Source: CAZEQK01 sp964514395 (GTDB lineage Bacteria > Bacillota > Bacilli > Tepidibacillales > Tepidibacillaceae). From it: a stretch of 64,000 bases of DNA. Below the pieces are notes generated by a model. That model was not told where the DNA came from. It searched no databases and saw nothing but the letters and a program-made list of their open reading frames with translations. How positions within the stretch are numbered: position 1 is the first letter of the stretch; each line of letters begins with the position of its first letter. Where the stretch lies: the NCBI GenBank assembly GCA_964514395.1, contig CAZEQK010000006.1, positions 50,098-114,097 of the forward strand. Reading direction: 5' to 3'. Position numbers and translations under genes: made by a program. Positions 24,872-34,359 of this stretch are shown one piece after another.

Positions 24872-25279
24872 TTATTTGTTTTTTGTAAAATCCCTTTCTT
24901 TACTCAAAGCTGTTAACCTTTTCTTTAAAATAGTTTCCCATTCTATATCTTTAATTTGTCTTGAGAAAGAAAGTAAATCTAAAGACATATCTATTTGAGA
25001 TTGAATCCATTGATGTTCATTCCCATTCTTTACTGTTGCACATTCCTCAAATAAATCACCATATTGATCTCCATCAATATAGTAATCCAAATCAATTTCT
25101 TTATAACCGTCCTCTTTCGCTATTTCACTAATAAAGTCTAAATTGTTTTTAATCTTAGGATGGGGTTCTTTATTCTTGCAAACAGGACAGTATAGAATAG
25201 GAACATTGTGAACCACAATATTATTTCTTTCAATCTTACCTATTGACCCAATTTTACTTGCTCCACAACAAATTGACAT
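24872..25279 (-). CDS. Small protein with a YgiT-like CxxC zinc site
   Basis: 135 residues. Cys4-Cys5 and a later CPVC (residues ~31-34) look like a YgiT-type zinc finger; the rest is acidic and helical (DLDYYIDGDQYGDLFEECA). YgiT fingers often belong to antitoxins but no toxin gene is adjacent. Monocistronic, with a strong terminator. Confidence 0.55.
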   Translation of the reverse strand: MSICCGASKIGSIGKIERNNIVVHNVPILYCPVCKNKEPHPKIKNNLDFISEIAKEDGYKEIDLDYYIDGDQYGDLFEECATVKNGNEHQWIQSQIDMSLDLLSFSRQIKDIEWETILKKRLTALSKERDFTKNK

Positions 25280-25437
25280 GTTTGTCCCCTCCTATTCATA
25301 TATTGTATCCATTGCTATCTAAAGATTCTAATTATTACTTTATTTATAGTTTATTCTATCATAATAGTATAAACTACAAAATATTTTCTTGCATTTTTGA
25401 AAACAAGAAATATTTTACTATGCTAAAATGATAAATT

Positions 25438-25471
25438 CAAAAAAACAGGTTAGCATGATATAACCTGTTTT
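25438..25471 (-). terminator. Terminator of the ArsC/Spx-like gene
   Basis: AAACAGGTTA / TAACCTGTTT stem, followed by TTTTTT on the minus strand. Confidence 0.85.
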
Positions 25472-25491
25472 CTCTAATTTATTATGATTTG

Positions 25492-25851
25492 TTATGCTTT
25501 TTGCAACCAAACCTCGGCATTTTCATCATTCCAGCCTACCGTTACTGTATTCCCATCGAAAATCAATGGTCTTTTAATGATTTTTCCATCAGAAGCAAGT
25601 ATGTCCAAAAGCTCTTCAACACTTGCTGTTTTCATCCTATCCTTCATATTCATTGTTCGATATGATTGACCACTGGTATTAAAAAATTTCTTAATCTCTA
25701 ATCCACTTTTCGACACCATTTCTTTTAATTCTTCTTTTGAAGGTGGGTTATCTACAATTTGAACAATCTCATAGTTGATTCCATTTTCATCAAAATATTT
25801 TTTTGCTTTTCTTGATGTTCCACACTTATTGTAATAATACATTTTAATCAT
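25492..25851 (-). CDS. ArsC/Spx-family thioredoxin-fold protein
   Basis: 119 residues, the usual length. The N-terminal active site is CGTSRKAKKYFDENGI, i.e. CxxS with one Cys, and KRPLIFDGNTVTVGWN near the end is the family's Arg/Pro loop. This group is closer to YusI/MgsR-like proteins than to true arsenate reductase: no other ars gene is nearby. Redox or RNA-polymerase-linked regulation is possible but not shown. Confidence 0.8.
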   Translation of the reverse strand: MIKMYYYNKCGTSRKAKKYFDENGINYEIVQIVDNPPSKEELKEMVSKSGLEIKKFFNTSGQSYRTMNMKDRMKTASVEELLDILASDGKIIKRPLIFDGNTVTVGWNDENAEVWLQKA

Positions 25852-25885
25852 ATTTAATCCTCCATCCTATTGCTTATTTATATAA

Positions 25886-26773
25886 TTATTCATGTCCTTG
25901 ATGTCGCATAAACTCTAGGACTTCAAAATCAATATATCCTTTTTCCTGCTCTCGCTCTTCAAAATTTTCTTTATGAATATATTTTTGAAGTATCTCAGCA
26001 AAATAATGATCATCAGCTGTTAATTTATCAAGACTATCAGTATACTTTAGATGAAATAATAATTCACTAATCTCCTTTTTTAATGGCTCATCTATTTTCA
26101 TAATATTTTCTTCCTTTGTCTTATAAAAATAAAGCCTATGCAAATTATATATCTTTATTAGCTCTTTTATAGGCGTTTTATGATCATCCACCCTTAAATC
26201 AATATATCTATCATTAAACCCACTGTATCCACCCTTTTCCTTTACCACATATAAGGCTGCTGATTGCTCTCCTCGTGAATCTCCACCAGCTTTGCCTCCT
26301 GCTTCTAAGGCCTTTAATAATCTTTGAGCTAAATCACCATCGCTGTCTTCAAAGGCATTTGCCATCGCCTCTACTGTTTCTTTACTAACTAGTATATTTC
26401 CTTGTGCTGCAAAGTTTTTTCCAGTTATATGTCCTGCCCAATCATGACATTTGATACCAGTAAAGGATACCGCATTACCTTTTGCATCAACAATACCTAC
26501 TTGTCTTAAATCCTTATCCGGATCTTTTTCCAGTAGAATATCTAACACTTCTTTAGGTGTTCTTCCTTCTTCTAACAATCTTAAGCCCTCTGGACCATAT
26601 GAAGTATTTGCCCATGATTGGGTTGCGATGGCACCTACATTTGCTTTTACCCATGGTACAACAGCCCCTACAGCTAAGAATTTTGATTGAACTGCTATTC
26701 CAAGTTCATCACTATCAGGGTCAAACCCAACTATTGAAAAAGTCGAAACCACATTCTTATCATGTTTAGTCAT
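25886..26773 (-). CDS. DUF1028 (Ntn-hydrolase-fold) family protein
   Basis: 295 residues. TFSIVGFDPDSDELGIAVQS at the start, VGAVVPWVKANVGAIATQ, and KALEAGGKAGGDSRGEQSAAL are the DUF1028 signature blocks. The family has an Ntn-hydrolase fold and unknown substrate. A C-terminal helical addition (~225-295) is family-typical in some members. Single gene. Confidence 0.88.
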   Translation of the reverse strand: MTKHDKNVVSTFSIVGFDPDSDELGIAVQSKFLAVGAVVPWVKANVGAIATQSWANTSYGPEGLRLLEEGRTPKEVLDILLEKDPDKDLRQVGIVDAKGNAVSFTGIKCHDWAGHITGKNFAAQGNILVSKETVEAMANAFEDSDGDLAQRLLKALEAGGKAGGDSRGEQSAALYVVKEKGGYSGFNDRYIDLRVDDHKTPIKELIKIYNLHRLYFYKTKEENIMKIDEPLKKEISELLFHLKYTDSLDKLTADDHYFAEILQKYIHKENFEEREQEKGYIDFEVLEFMRHQGHE

Positions 26774-26933
26774 ACCATTACACTCCTTTTTATTAAATAA
26801 TTCGTAATATTTCGCTTATTTTCCTCTAGCAAAGTGTTCATTTTCTTATTAATTAACTTAACCCTTTTTATATGCATCTTATAACTTATATTTACATAAA
26901 TATGTAACGAGAAGTTAAAAAGGGGTGGTTTGT

Positions 26934-27482
26934 ATGAAATCAGGAAAGCCTGAACGTATGAATATGAAATTTTGGGAGTATACCGCTAAACAACCTTATC
27001 CACCAATAAAAGTTGAAAAACCTAATCTTAAATATGCTAAAATTCTAATGGATGATTATGCAGGAATTATAAGTGAATTTACAGCAATAAGTCAATATCT
27101 CTATCACCATTTCCTCTTTAAATATATAGATCAAGATTTAGCAGAGCTCTTAGAAGGAATTGCAATCGTTGAAATGCATCACATGGAGATGTTAGCTGAA
27201 ACCATCATTCTATTAGGTGGTGATCCCAAAATCAGGGGATCGTATAGCACAAAAGGTCATTATTGGTACGGCGACTATGTTAATTATGGAACCTCTTTAT
27301 GTGATAAACTTTTTCTAGATTTAAAGTCTGAATTGAAAGCGATTAAAAATTATAAAAAGGATATTAAACTAATTGATGATCCATACATAAAAGCTACACT
27401 TCATAGAATAATCTTAGATGAAAAGCGGCACGTAGCCCTATTTAATGAACAAATAGATAAATTTAATTGTAGAATGGAGTAA
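26934..27482 (+). CDS. Ferritin-like di-iron protein
   Basis: 182 residues forming a four-helix bundle with the four carboxylate/His elements of the ferritin-like superfamily: Glu in ISEFTAISQYLYHH, ExxH in VEMHHMEML, Glu in KSELKAIKNY, and ExxH in LDEKRHVALF. I chose ATG 26934, six bases after AGGGGTGG. Similar to rubrerythrin/bacterioferritin-type proteins of spore formers; whether it stores iron, detoxifies peroxide or is a coat protein cannot be told. Confidence 0.82.
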   Translation: MKSGKPERMNMKFWEYTAKQPYPPIKVEKPNLKYAKILMDDYAGIISEFTAISQYLYHHFLFKYIDQDLAELLEGIAIVEMHHMEMLAETIILLGGDPKIRGSYSTKGHYWYGDYVNYGTSLCDKLFLDLKSELKAIKNYKKDIKLIDDPYIKATLHRIILDEKRHVALFNEQIDKFNCRME

Positions 27483-27486
27483 ACCG

Positions 27487-28131
27487 TTATTTTAATCCTT
27501 CCCATTCTGCAAAAAATTGGTGAAGAAACTGTTCCATAAATATATGTCTCTCTTCAGCAATTCTTTTTCCTGCATTTGTATTCATTTTTTCCTTAAGAAG
27601 TAATAATTTTTCATAAAAATGATTCACACTATTACCTTTGTTTTTTTTGTACTCTTCTTCACTCATACTTAATTTAGCTGGTTGTTCAGGATTCCATATT
27701 TCCCTATTTTTAACACCACCATAGGCAAATGCCCTTGCTATTCCGATAGCACCAATTGCATCTAATCGATCGGCATCTTGAACAATTTGAGATTCTAAGC
27801 AACACAATGCCTCTGTTTGCTTATGAAAGCTTATCTCGCCAATAATTTTTATCACTTTATCTAGCGTTTTTTCTTCTACTTGAAGCTTCTTTAATATTTT
27901 CTTCGGTAATTCAGTTAATGTCTCTTCTGAACCAGTTAGCTTGTAATCTCCAATATCATGTAATAAAGCGGCTAATTTTATTACATCTTTATTTATCTCT
28001 TCTTTTTCTTCTTCCATCAGTAATATCGTATTTTTATACACTCTTAGGACATGCCAATAGTCATGACCAGACGATTCATTGAGCATCTTTTCTCTTATTA
28101 TTTCCTTTACTTTTTCGATTATTTCCTCCAT
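27487..28131 (-). CDS. YpgQ/YedJ-type HD-domain phosphohydrolase
   Basis: 214 residues with the HD metal site: His in SGHDYWHVLRV (~25-31), HD in LAALLHDIGDYK (~56), and the last Asp in VQDADRLDAIGAIG. The AYGGVKN segment is typical of the YpgQ/YedJ group, for which nucleotide pyrophosphohydrolase activity is reported. Convergent with the ferritin-like gene, with 4 bases between stops. Confidence 0.88.
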   Translation of the reverse strand: MEEIIEKVKEIIREKMLNESSGHDYWHVLRVYKNTILLMEEEKEEINKDVIKLAALLHDIGDYKLTGSEETLTELPKKILKKLQVEEKTLDKVIKIIGEISFHKQTEALCCLESQIVQDADRLDAIGAIGIARAFAYGGVKNREIWNPEQPAKLSMSEEEYKKNKGNSVNHFYEKLLLLKEKMNTNAGKRIAEERHIFMEQFLHQFFAEWEGLK

Positions 28132-28263
28132 GATGAAAATCCCTTCTGCATCTATTTTTTATTTATATTATCAATAACTAAACAGGATTTATAGATTTAT
28201 ATATTTTTATAGAAAAATCATTTATTTTTGATATAATTGCCCTATATTGGGAGATGACAACTT

Positions 28264-29493
28264 ATGGACAAGACTTGTTATATTCAAGCAAAAACAAATA
28301 AATTTTGGCGTGCCACATTAGCCTTGAGTTTAGGATCCTTTTTAGTTTTTTCAAACTTGCATATAGCCCAACCATTATTGCCACTGTTTTCAAAGCATTT
28401 TAGTGTGTCCCCAGCTATATCAAGCCTCACTGTTTCTGCTGTTACACTCACTCTAAGCTTTTTTTTAATTGTGTTTGGACTGATTTCGGATGCAATGGGA
28501 CGAAAGAAAGTAATGTCTCTAGGATTATTGATTTCTTCTATCCTATCCATCGTTATTTTTTTCGCTCCTAATTTTACGATGATATTACTTCTTCGGACGC
28601 TTCAAGGTGTATTTCTTGCCAGTCTACCAGCCGTTGCTTTTGCATACATAGGTGAGGAATTCGAAAAAAATACAATTGGGCTTGTCATTGGTATTTACAT
28701 TAGTGGTAATAGTATTGGCGGAATGGGTGGTCGAATCATTAGTGGTTTTATCGCTGATCATTTAGGATGGAACTATTCCTTTTTGACCATGGGTATTATT
28801 GGATTATTTATATTTTTATTATTTATATTTCTATTACCTGCTTGTCAGAACTTTAAACCGAAAAAATTTTCAGGAACAAATGCTTTAAAGGAACTTATTG
28901 TTCACTGGAAAAACCCTATTCTTCGCCATGCATACTATATTGCTGCATCCCTCTTTTTTATCTTTGTCGGTTTATTTAATTATCTTGGTTATTATTTACA
29001 TAATGAACCCTATTCCCTTTCTACTAGCTTTATTGGGTTGCTATATATTTCTTATATAGCTGGAACATTTAGCTCAACCCTTTCTGGTAGATTAGAAAAT
29101 AGATATTCTAGCTCCCAGCGTATAATCTTAGGATTATTCATTATGCTTATAGGGGTATGCTTTATGCTACTTACATCGCTTCTAATCATCCTAATAGGCT
29201 TAACTATTCTTGTATTTGGCTTCTTTTTTGCTCATTCTGCTGCCAGTAGCTGGGTTAGTCAGCATGCTCAACAATCCAAAGCTAGTGCATCTGCTTTATA
29301 TTTATTCTCCTATTATGTGGGAGGTAGCATGGGAAGCTTTTTATTAGGCTATATCTGGGAGCCATTTGGCTGGTCCGCTGTCATTTATGCAATTATTGTC
29401 GTTATCTTTTTTGGCTTGTATACTGCAATGAAAATGAAAAGAATCGAAGAAAGAATGCAGCTTCACATAAACGAAAACCCATCCTTTTATTAA
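28264..29493 (+). CDS. MFS transporter, YnfM-like
   Basis: 409 residues, twelve helices, MFS loop 2-3 motif GLISDAMGRKKVM (~residues 74-86). The start SLGSFLVFSNLHIAQPLLP is as in the YnfM subgroup of putative drug/sugar efflux pumps. ATG 28264 has GGGAGA upstream. Single gene; substrate unknown. Confidence 0.87.
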   Translation: MDKTCYIQAKTNKFWRATLALSLGSFLVFSNLHIAQPLLPLFSKHFSVSPAISSLTVSAVTLTLSFFLIVFGLISDAMGRKKVMSLGLLISSILSIVIFFAPNFTMILLLRTLQGVFLASLPAVAFAYIGEEFEKNTIGLVIGIYISGNSIGGMGGRIISGFIADHLGWNYSFLTMGIIGLFIFLLFIFLLPACQNFKPKKFSGTNALKELIVHWKNPILRHAYYIAASLFFIFVGLFNYLGYYLHNEPYSLSTSFIGLLYISYIAGTFSSTLSGRLENRYSSSQRIILGLFIMLIGVCFMLLTSLLIILIGLTILVFGFFFAHSAASSWVSQHAQQSKASASALYLFSYYVGGSMGSFLLGYIWEPFGWSAVIYAIIVVIFFGLYTAMKMKRIEERMQLHINENPSFY

Positions 29494-29528
29494 AGATAGG
29501 TTTTGCATGTAGTTAAAATTATTTTTAC

Positions 29529-30602
29529 TTAATTATTTTTTATAATCGTTTCATAAGTACTACTATCAAGATTTTTCACTAAAGCAGTTAACGTTTCCTT
29601 CGCTGTAATATAGTCATCGTAATGAATCATGGATGCATGGCTATGAATATATCTTGATGGAACGGCTATGACAATCGACGGTACACCTCGTCCATGTAAA
29701 TGAACTCTACCAGCATCTGTTCCACCTTGCGAGGTAAAGTATTGGTATTTTACTCCTAAAGATTCTACTGTATCCAATAAATAATCACGCATCCCCTTAT
29801 GAGTGACATAGCTTCTATCATAAATTCTTATTAATACACCATCCCCTAATTTTCCTAATGCATCCTCTGGTGCCCCAGGTACATCTCCAGCTGGACCGGC
29901 ATCTAATGCAAAGAAGATATCTGGATTTATTAAATTAGCTGCTACTTGCGCTCCCCGTAAACCAACCTCTTCCTGTACATTTGCTCCTGCATATAAGGTA
30001 TTTGGTAATTCCATGTCCTTGAGTGATTTTAACAAGTCAATGGACATCGCACAACCATAACGATTGTCCCAGGCCTTCGCCATTAATTTCTTGGGATTAG
30101 ACATAACTTTAAAAGGAGTTACGGGAACAATAGGTTGTCCTGGACGTATACCCATCTTTTCAGCATCTTCTTTACTATCTGCACCAATATCAATAAACAT
30201 TTTCTTTATGTCAATTGGTTTGTTTCTCATTTCATCAGGTAAAATATGTGGTGGTAAAGAACCAATAATCCCCTCTACTTCACCCTCTTTTGTCAAGATT
30301 CTAACACGTTGAGCAAGAAGAACCTGACTCCACCATCCACCTAAGGTTTGAAACTTAATAAAGCCTTTGTCCGTAATCTGTGATACCATGAAGCCAACTT
30401 CATCCATGTGTCCTGCAACCATAACTGTTGGCCCAAATGGATTACCTTTTTTCACTCCGAAAATGCCACCTAGATTATCTTGAACGATTTCATGAGTGTA
30501 TTGCCCTATGTACTTTTTCATTATATCCCTTACTTGCTTTTCGAACCCAGGTGCTCCATGTGCTTCAGTTAGTTCTTTAAACATTTTTAAACGTTCTTCC
30601 AT
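29529..30602 (-). CDS. M42-family zinc aminopeptidase
   Basis: 357 residues. All metal and catalytic elements are visible: VAGHMDEVG (His, Asp), AWDNRYGC (bridging Asp), QEEVGLRGAQ (general-base Glu), ALDAGPAGD, and SRYIHSHAS. M42 enzymes (glutamyl aminopeptidase / endoglucanase-M-like, YsdC) cut N-terminal residues from peptides as large tetrahedral assemblies in the cytosol. Confidence 0.93.
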   Translation of the reverse strand: MEERLKMFKELTEAHGAPGFEKQVRDIMKKYIGQYTHEIVQDNLGGIFGVKKGNPFGPTVMVAGHMDEVGFMVSQITDKGFIKFQTLGGWWSQVLLAQRVRILTKEGEVEGIIGSLPPHILPDEMRNKPIDIKKMFIDIGADSKEDAEKMGIRPGQPIVPVTPFKVMSNPKKLMAKAWDNRYGCAMSIDLLKSLKDMELPNTLYAGANVQEEVGLRGAQVAANLINPDIFFALDAGPAGDVPGAPEDALGKLGDGVLIRIYDRSYVTHKGMRDYLLDTVESLGVKYQYFTSQGGTDAGRVHLHGRGVPSIVIAVPSRYIHSHASMIHYDDYITAKETLTALVKNLDSSTYETIIKNN

Positions 30603-30713
30603 AAAACAATCTCCTTTCTAAAATCTATTATTACCAACATTATATACAAATTAGAGGTAAAAATCCTAGGTTTATTTAGTGAAGCTAAATATATTTTTCC
30701 AAAAAGTATATGA

Positions 30714-30743
30714 AAAAATAAGGAAAGCGCTCTGCTCTCCTTA
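30714..30743 (-). terminator. Terminator of the C39-type peptidase gene
   Basis: AAGGAGAGC / GCGCTTTCCTT hairpin followed by ATTTTTTC on the minus strand. Confidence 0.75.
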
Positions 30744-30771
30744 TCATTGAATCAAAATATTTTACACTTAA

Positions 30772-31569
30772 TCAATTATAGGATAATCCCCTTTTTTTCA
30801 ATGCCTTCCATGAACCGATAAATATTTTTTTACTTACTCTTTGCCCTTTCACACCAGATAAAGGATCATTCAAATAAATATTATTTTTATCGTAGCCAAC
30901 AAGAACGACGGCATGTAAATCTAATGGTGTTGTTATCTTTTCATTTCCGTGATACCACGATTCCCATCTATCCGGTAAGCGATAATCTCCTGTAGTCCAA
31001 ACGATAACAGGCTTTCCTTTGTCTATTTGCCCTAAAAACATTGGAAAGGCTTCCCCAGTTAAATTAATCGTTCTACTCCCAAGATACTTTTTCATCAATT
31101 TTTCTAATGGCTTATCAAATACTGCATATCCAGCACTTTTCCCAGTAACATCCCCAACAAATCCTTCATTTGGATCTCCCCACTTTTTTATATCTCCTGT
31201 CTTCGATTTCACTAAATAATCATAATCCTTCGGCATTTGGTTAGCTAGCTGTACTTTATTTACCTTAAATCCAGCATATTTCAAAACCATCGTTAAGCTT
31301 GTCACTTCACAGCCATATTTTAGTTCAGGATTTTGTTTTATCAATGGAACATTTAACATTTTCTTTTCTTGATTTTGAATTATATCCTTTTTTTTCTTTG
31401 CAGGATTCTCTTTAGTTGTTTTAACCTCATTTCTATCTTTTTCTTTTTCCATACTAGCACCATAATGATTTGTATGATCATCAGAATAAGCTGTCGGGGC
31501 TTGACTATTCATATTTGATGAACATCCTAGGAAAGAAAAAATTAAGACTGCAATGAACAAATGCTTCAT
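30772..31569 (-). CDS. C39-like cysteine peptidase lipoprotein
   Basis: 265 residues. A lipobox (FLGCSS, Cys ~16), a charged linker rich in Lys/Asn (~20-70), then a C39_2-type papain-like domain: catalytic Cys in KYGCEVTSLTMVL, His in LDLHAVVLVGYD, Asn/Asp in YLNDPLSG. It is likely tethered to the outer face of the membrane. Similar to B. subtilis YvpB-type proteins; substrate unknown. Confidence 0.85.
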   Translation of the reverse strand: MKHLFIAVLIFSFLGCSSNMNSQAPTAYSDDHTNHYGASMEKEKDRNEVKTTKENPAKKKKDIIQNQEKKMLNVPLIKQNPELKYGCEVTSLTMVLKYAGFKVNKVQLANQMPKDYDYLVKSKTGDIKKWGDPNEGFVGDVTGKSAGYAVFDKPLEKLMKKYLGSRTINLTGEAFPMFLGQIDKGKPVIVWTTGDYRLPDRWESWYHGNEKITTPLDLHAVVLVGYDKNNIYLNDPLSGVKGQRVSKKIFIGSWKALKKRGLSYN

Positions 31570-31643
31570 CTTATCACCTTGTTTTTATGACTTACTTCTA
31601 TTTTTTTCTTTTTCAAGGTAATTATCATTGTTAATTTATACTA

Positions 31644-31679
31644 AAAAAGGGCTCCTCAAAGTGATGAGACACCCCTTCA
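31644..31679 (-). terminator. Hairpin/terminator after the PaaI remnant
   Basis: Imperfect stem GGGGTGTCTCATCA / TGAGGAGCCC followed by TTTTTT on the minus strand. Confidence 0.5.
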
Positions 31680-31730
31680 ATCGAGAAAAAACAGACTTTT
31701 GAGTCAACCTCTTACCTAATGATGATTTTA

Positions 31731-32181
31731 TTATTTATAGCCTATTTCCTCCGTTAGCAATATTTTACTTTTCATGAAATTCCCTGTTCCCATAGCAACT
31801 ACCTTATTCTCATCATTGTATATGGTTGCTTCTGCCACATATAAATTCTTTGATTTAAATTTCAATATGCCAACAGACCTTAAGATTCCCTCGCTTACAG
31901 GTCGAAGTATCTGTGTTGTAAAAAAACCGTATAGACAAAAACATCCTCTACGATAGAATTAACCGCAAAATAAGCAGCATCATCCAACAATTTAAAATAG
32001 ATGGAGCCATGAATGGCATTCGCAGCATGATAATAGCTTGGCTTAATTACAAGTGTTTATCTCTGATTCTTCTTTTGCAACTACTATTTTAATATCCTTA
32101 TATAGCTCTTCATTAATTATTAATTGGTGCTTTAAGATACATTCTCTCCAGTTTTTTAAAGTATTGATTTAGATCTTCCAT
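31731..32181 (-). pseudogene. PaaI-type hotdog thioesterase, frameshifted
   Basis: Pieces in different frames join into one PaaI-like protein: ATG 32181 with MEDLNQYFKKLERMYLKAPIN, then IKIVVAKEESEI, then KPSYYHAANAIHGSIYFKLL (the hotdog helix with the His-Gly signature), then TTQILRPVSEG, ending GNFMKSKILLTEEIGYK at TAA 31731. At least three frameshifts, at about 32115, 32055 and in a T run near 31918. The gene is dead. It heads a run of minus-strand genes (32185, 32458). Confidence 0.82.
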
Positions 32182-32184
32182 TTT

Positions 32185-32451
32185 TTAGCCCTCATTATAA
32201 TCACAACCACACTCGTTAGAAAATTGAGTATTTAAGACAATTTTCTGCCCGTTTTTACTGGCTTCTGTGTATAACTCTCTAATCGCTTCCCAAACCAAAG
32301 CATCTTCCCCTTTAATAAGGGTACTCATGGAACCAACCTCAATCGTTAATCCTCTACTTTCTAAGGGTTTAATTTTATCAAGTGCGGATACAATAATCTC
32401 TTCAAATTTTTCAGTTGCTAAAGGATATAGAGCAATTTGACAGGATATCAT
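32185..32451 (-). CDS. YkoF-like thiamine-binding-fold protein
   Basis: 88 residues with the single YkoF/thiamine-binding repeat: CQIALYPLATEKFEEII at the start, GLTIEVGSMSTLIKG in the middle and VVLNTQFS-like end. YkoF binds the pyrimidine part of thiamine in B. subtilis; this is a one-domain version. The C-terminus ends CGCDYNEG, which could bind metal. It starts six bases after the methyltransferase stop, so they are probably co-transcribed. Confidence 0.75.
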   Translation of the reverse strand: MISCQIALYPLATEKFEEIIVSALDKIKPLESRGLTIEVGSMSTLIKGEDALVWEAIRELYTEASKNGQKIVLNTQFSNECGCDYNEG

Positions 32452-32457
32452 CAGCGA

Positions 32458-33141
32458 TTACTCCTTATCCCAGCGGATCACATAAAAACCAGCATAATCA
32501 GCTTGCTCCTGTTGCTTTTGTTCTTCCACTAACCAAGCTTCCTCCACTGTAAATTCCTCAATTGGTGGCCAATAAAGTCCTTTTTTTAACACATATCGCA
32601 AAGGCAGTAATGAAGAAATCTCATCCTCAGAATAGAAATGGGCCTTTGCAAATAAATGCTTAGGGTCTTCCTCTACAATAGATTGATATAGCTCTCCCCA
32701 TGCACTTTCCTTTGTCAAAACTCCTATGATAAGCCGGCCATTTGGTTTTAAAACCCTTACTGCTTCTTTAAGAACGGTTTTCGGGTGATCCATGAACTCT
32801 ATCGCGGTAACAGACACAACTAAATCAAAGCTGTTATCTGAAAAAGGTAAGCTGTTCGCATCAGCAAGCTTCCAATCAATCGTTAACCCTTCTCTTTCTG
32901 TTTTTACCTTTCCTTTTTCCATCATTTCTGACGATTGATCTAGTGCCGTTACCTTTAAACCTTTTTTTGCCATCCAAATAGAGTAGGTACCTGTCCCTGC
33001 TCCTATATCTAAAACCTTCTCATCTTCATCAAATTCAGCTAAATCTTCTATTAGTTTTTTTTCAACCTTATCAACAAAGCCACCCAGCTTTGTTTGATAC
33101 CAATCATCATATTCCTGTGCAAACGAGTCAAACCAAGCCAT
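32458..33141 (-). CDS. Class I SAM-dependent methyltransferase
   Basis: 227 residues with motif I VLDIGAGTGTYSIWMA (~47-62), post-I LDQSSEMM and motif IV FDLVVSVTAIEFM. I chose ATG 33141 (AAAGG upstream, start MAWFDSFAQEYDDWY typical of this group). The substrate cannot be told; the group is often called UbiE/COQ5-like. It follows the polysaccharide deacetylase by 26 bases. Confidence 0.87.
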   Translation of the reverse strand: MAWFDSFAQEYDDWYQTKLGGFVDKVEKKLIEDLAEFDEDEKVLDIGAGTGTYSIWMAKKGLKVTALDQSSEMMEKGKVKTEREGLTIDWKLADANSLPFSDNSFDLVVSVTAIEFMDHPKTVLKEAVRVLKPNGRLIIGVLTKESAWGELYQSIVEEDPKHLFAKAHFYSEDEISSLLPLRYVLKKGLYWPPIEEFTVEEAWLVEEQKQQEQADYAGFYVIRWDKE

Positions 33142-33167
33142 AATATACCTTCTTTCTAAGTTATTCT

Positions 33168-34259
33168 TCAAAAAATATTGTATATCAAAGTTCCTGAGAA
33201 GGTAAAGAAAGTTTTCATTGTATTTTGTACAAGCCAGTTGATTGATAATCCTAATAGTCTTCTATAATCGAAGCCATATTTAATAACAAGCGTTCTATTT
33301 TTCTTTTCTCTTTTTCTATGATCCTCTATATTTTTTGCTATCTCTGTATTTTTGTTAAATAGGCTACTTATTTTTTCACGCAAAGCATCTTCATTAAATT
33401 TATCTCGATAATTATCTATTTGTACAATCTCTTTACTGGTTGTAACTCTCACAAAACTGTTTTTAATAGCATATTCATTTTTTCTTTTCCATCTTTGCAA
33501 TCCAATGGGTTGAATAATTGGTTCAACCATTTCTGTAATTGGTTTAAATTGATAGCCTAAACTTCTATAATATTGTATGATAGCTGGTAAAGCCTTTAGA
33601 GTGCTATCATGTCCTTCACTATCATGCATTAAAACAATTAACTTATCAGCAAGCCTTGAGTTTTTTATCGTCTTAATAATTTCTTTCGTATCCACTGCTT
33701 TTCTCTTTGAATCACCGCTATCTACATTCCAGTCATACACGATATAATCTGCTTGATCCATATAATAAAAATAAAAGCTATCCCATTTCAGATAGGTTCC
33801 CCCAGGAGCTCTAGTTAAGGAGGTTCTTTTCCCTGTAATATCAAATATGATTTGTTCTGTTCTTTGTATTTCCTCAAAATAATTGGAAAAGCTTGAATAT
33901 AAGTTTACATATTGGTGGGAATAGGTATGATTACCAATGGAGTGTCCTTCATCTATGATTCTTTCTAATATATTCGGATGATTTGTCGCATTCTCTCCTA
34001 ACACAAAAAATGTTGCTTTTATGTTTTCTTGATCTAAAATATCTAATATTTTTGATGTAACCTGACTCGGTCCATCATCAAAGGTCAGATATACGGTTTT
34101 TTCTTTCTCTTTTACAAATTCTCTCTGTTTTAGAATTCTTTCTCCATTCAACAGTCGCTTAAATATTTCTTGGTCACCATCAGCCTTTATTTCATAAGGT
34201 GATAAAAGGCTCCCTAACAAAATAAAAACAAGAACTAATGCTATTCTTTTAAGAACCAT
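33168..34259 (-). CDS. Secreted or anchored polysaccharide deacetylase (NodB domain)
   Basis: 363 residues: N-terminal signal/anchor (VLKRIALVLVFILLGSLL), NodB domain ~55-250 with all five motifs: TFDDGP, HSIGNHTYSHQY, RAPGGTYLKWD, VYDWNVDSGD and LIVLMHDSEGHD. Metal-dependent removal of N-acetyl groups from peptidoglycan or another wall polymer is likely. The C-terminal ~110 residues are basic and unassigned, ending in a hydrophobic stretch. ATG 34259 is nine bases after GGAGG; ATG 34265 is too close. Confidence 0.88.
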   Translation of the reverse strand: MVLKRIALVLVFILLGSLLSPYEIKADGDQEIFKRLLNGERILKQREFVKEKEKTVYLTFDDGPSQVTSKILDILDQENIKATFFVLGENATNHPNILERIIDEGHSIGNHTYSHQYVNLYSSFSNYFEEIQRTEQIIFDITGKRTSLTRAPGGTYLKWDSFYFYYMDQADYIVYDWNVDSGDSKRKAVDTKEIIKTIKNSRLADKLIVLMHDSEGHDSTLKALPAIIQYYRSLGYQFKPITEMVEPIIQPIGLQRWKRKNEYAIKNSFVRVTTSKEIVQIDNYRDKFNEDALREKISSLFNKNTEIAKNIEDHRKREKKNRTLVIKYGFDYRRLLGLSINWLVQNTMKTFFTFSGTLIYNIF

Positions 34260-34324
34260 CCCCATATTCCTCCTTATAACTTTCCTTTTTACATCATCTA
34301 TATGGGGCTAGTCCCTAAAATAGA

Positions 34325-34352
34325 ATAAAAAAAGTAGGTGATAAACCTACTT
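34325..34352 (-). terminator. Terminator of the DUF2797 gene
   Basis: AAGTAGGT / ACCTACTT stem followed by TTTTTTT on the minus strand. Confidence 0.85.
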
Positions 34353-34359
34353 CAACTCT

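Noticed and set aside
24872..25279. Toxin-antitoxin pair with the YgiT-like finger
   Set aside because: No HigB/MqsR/RelE-like partner lies next to it.
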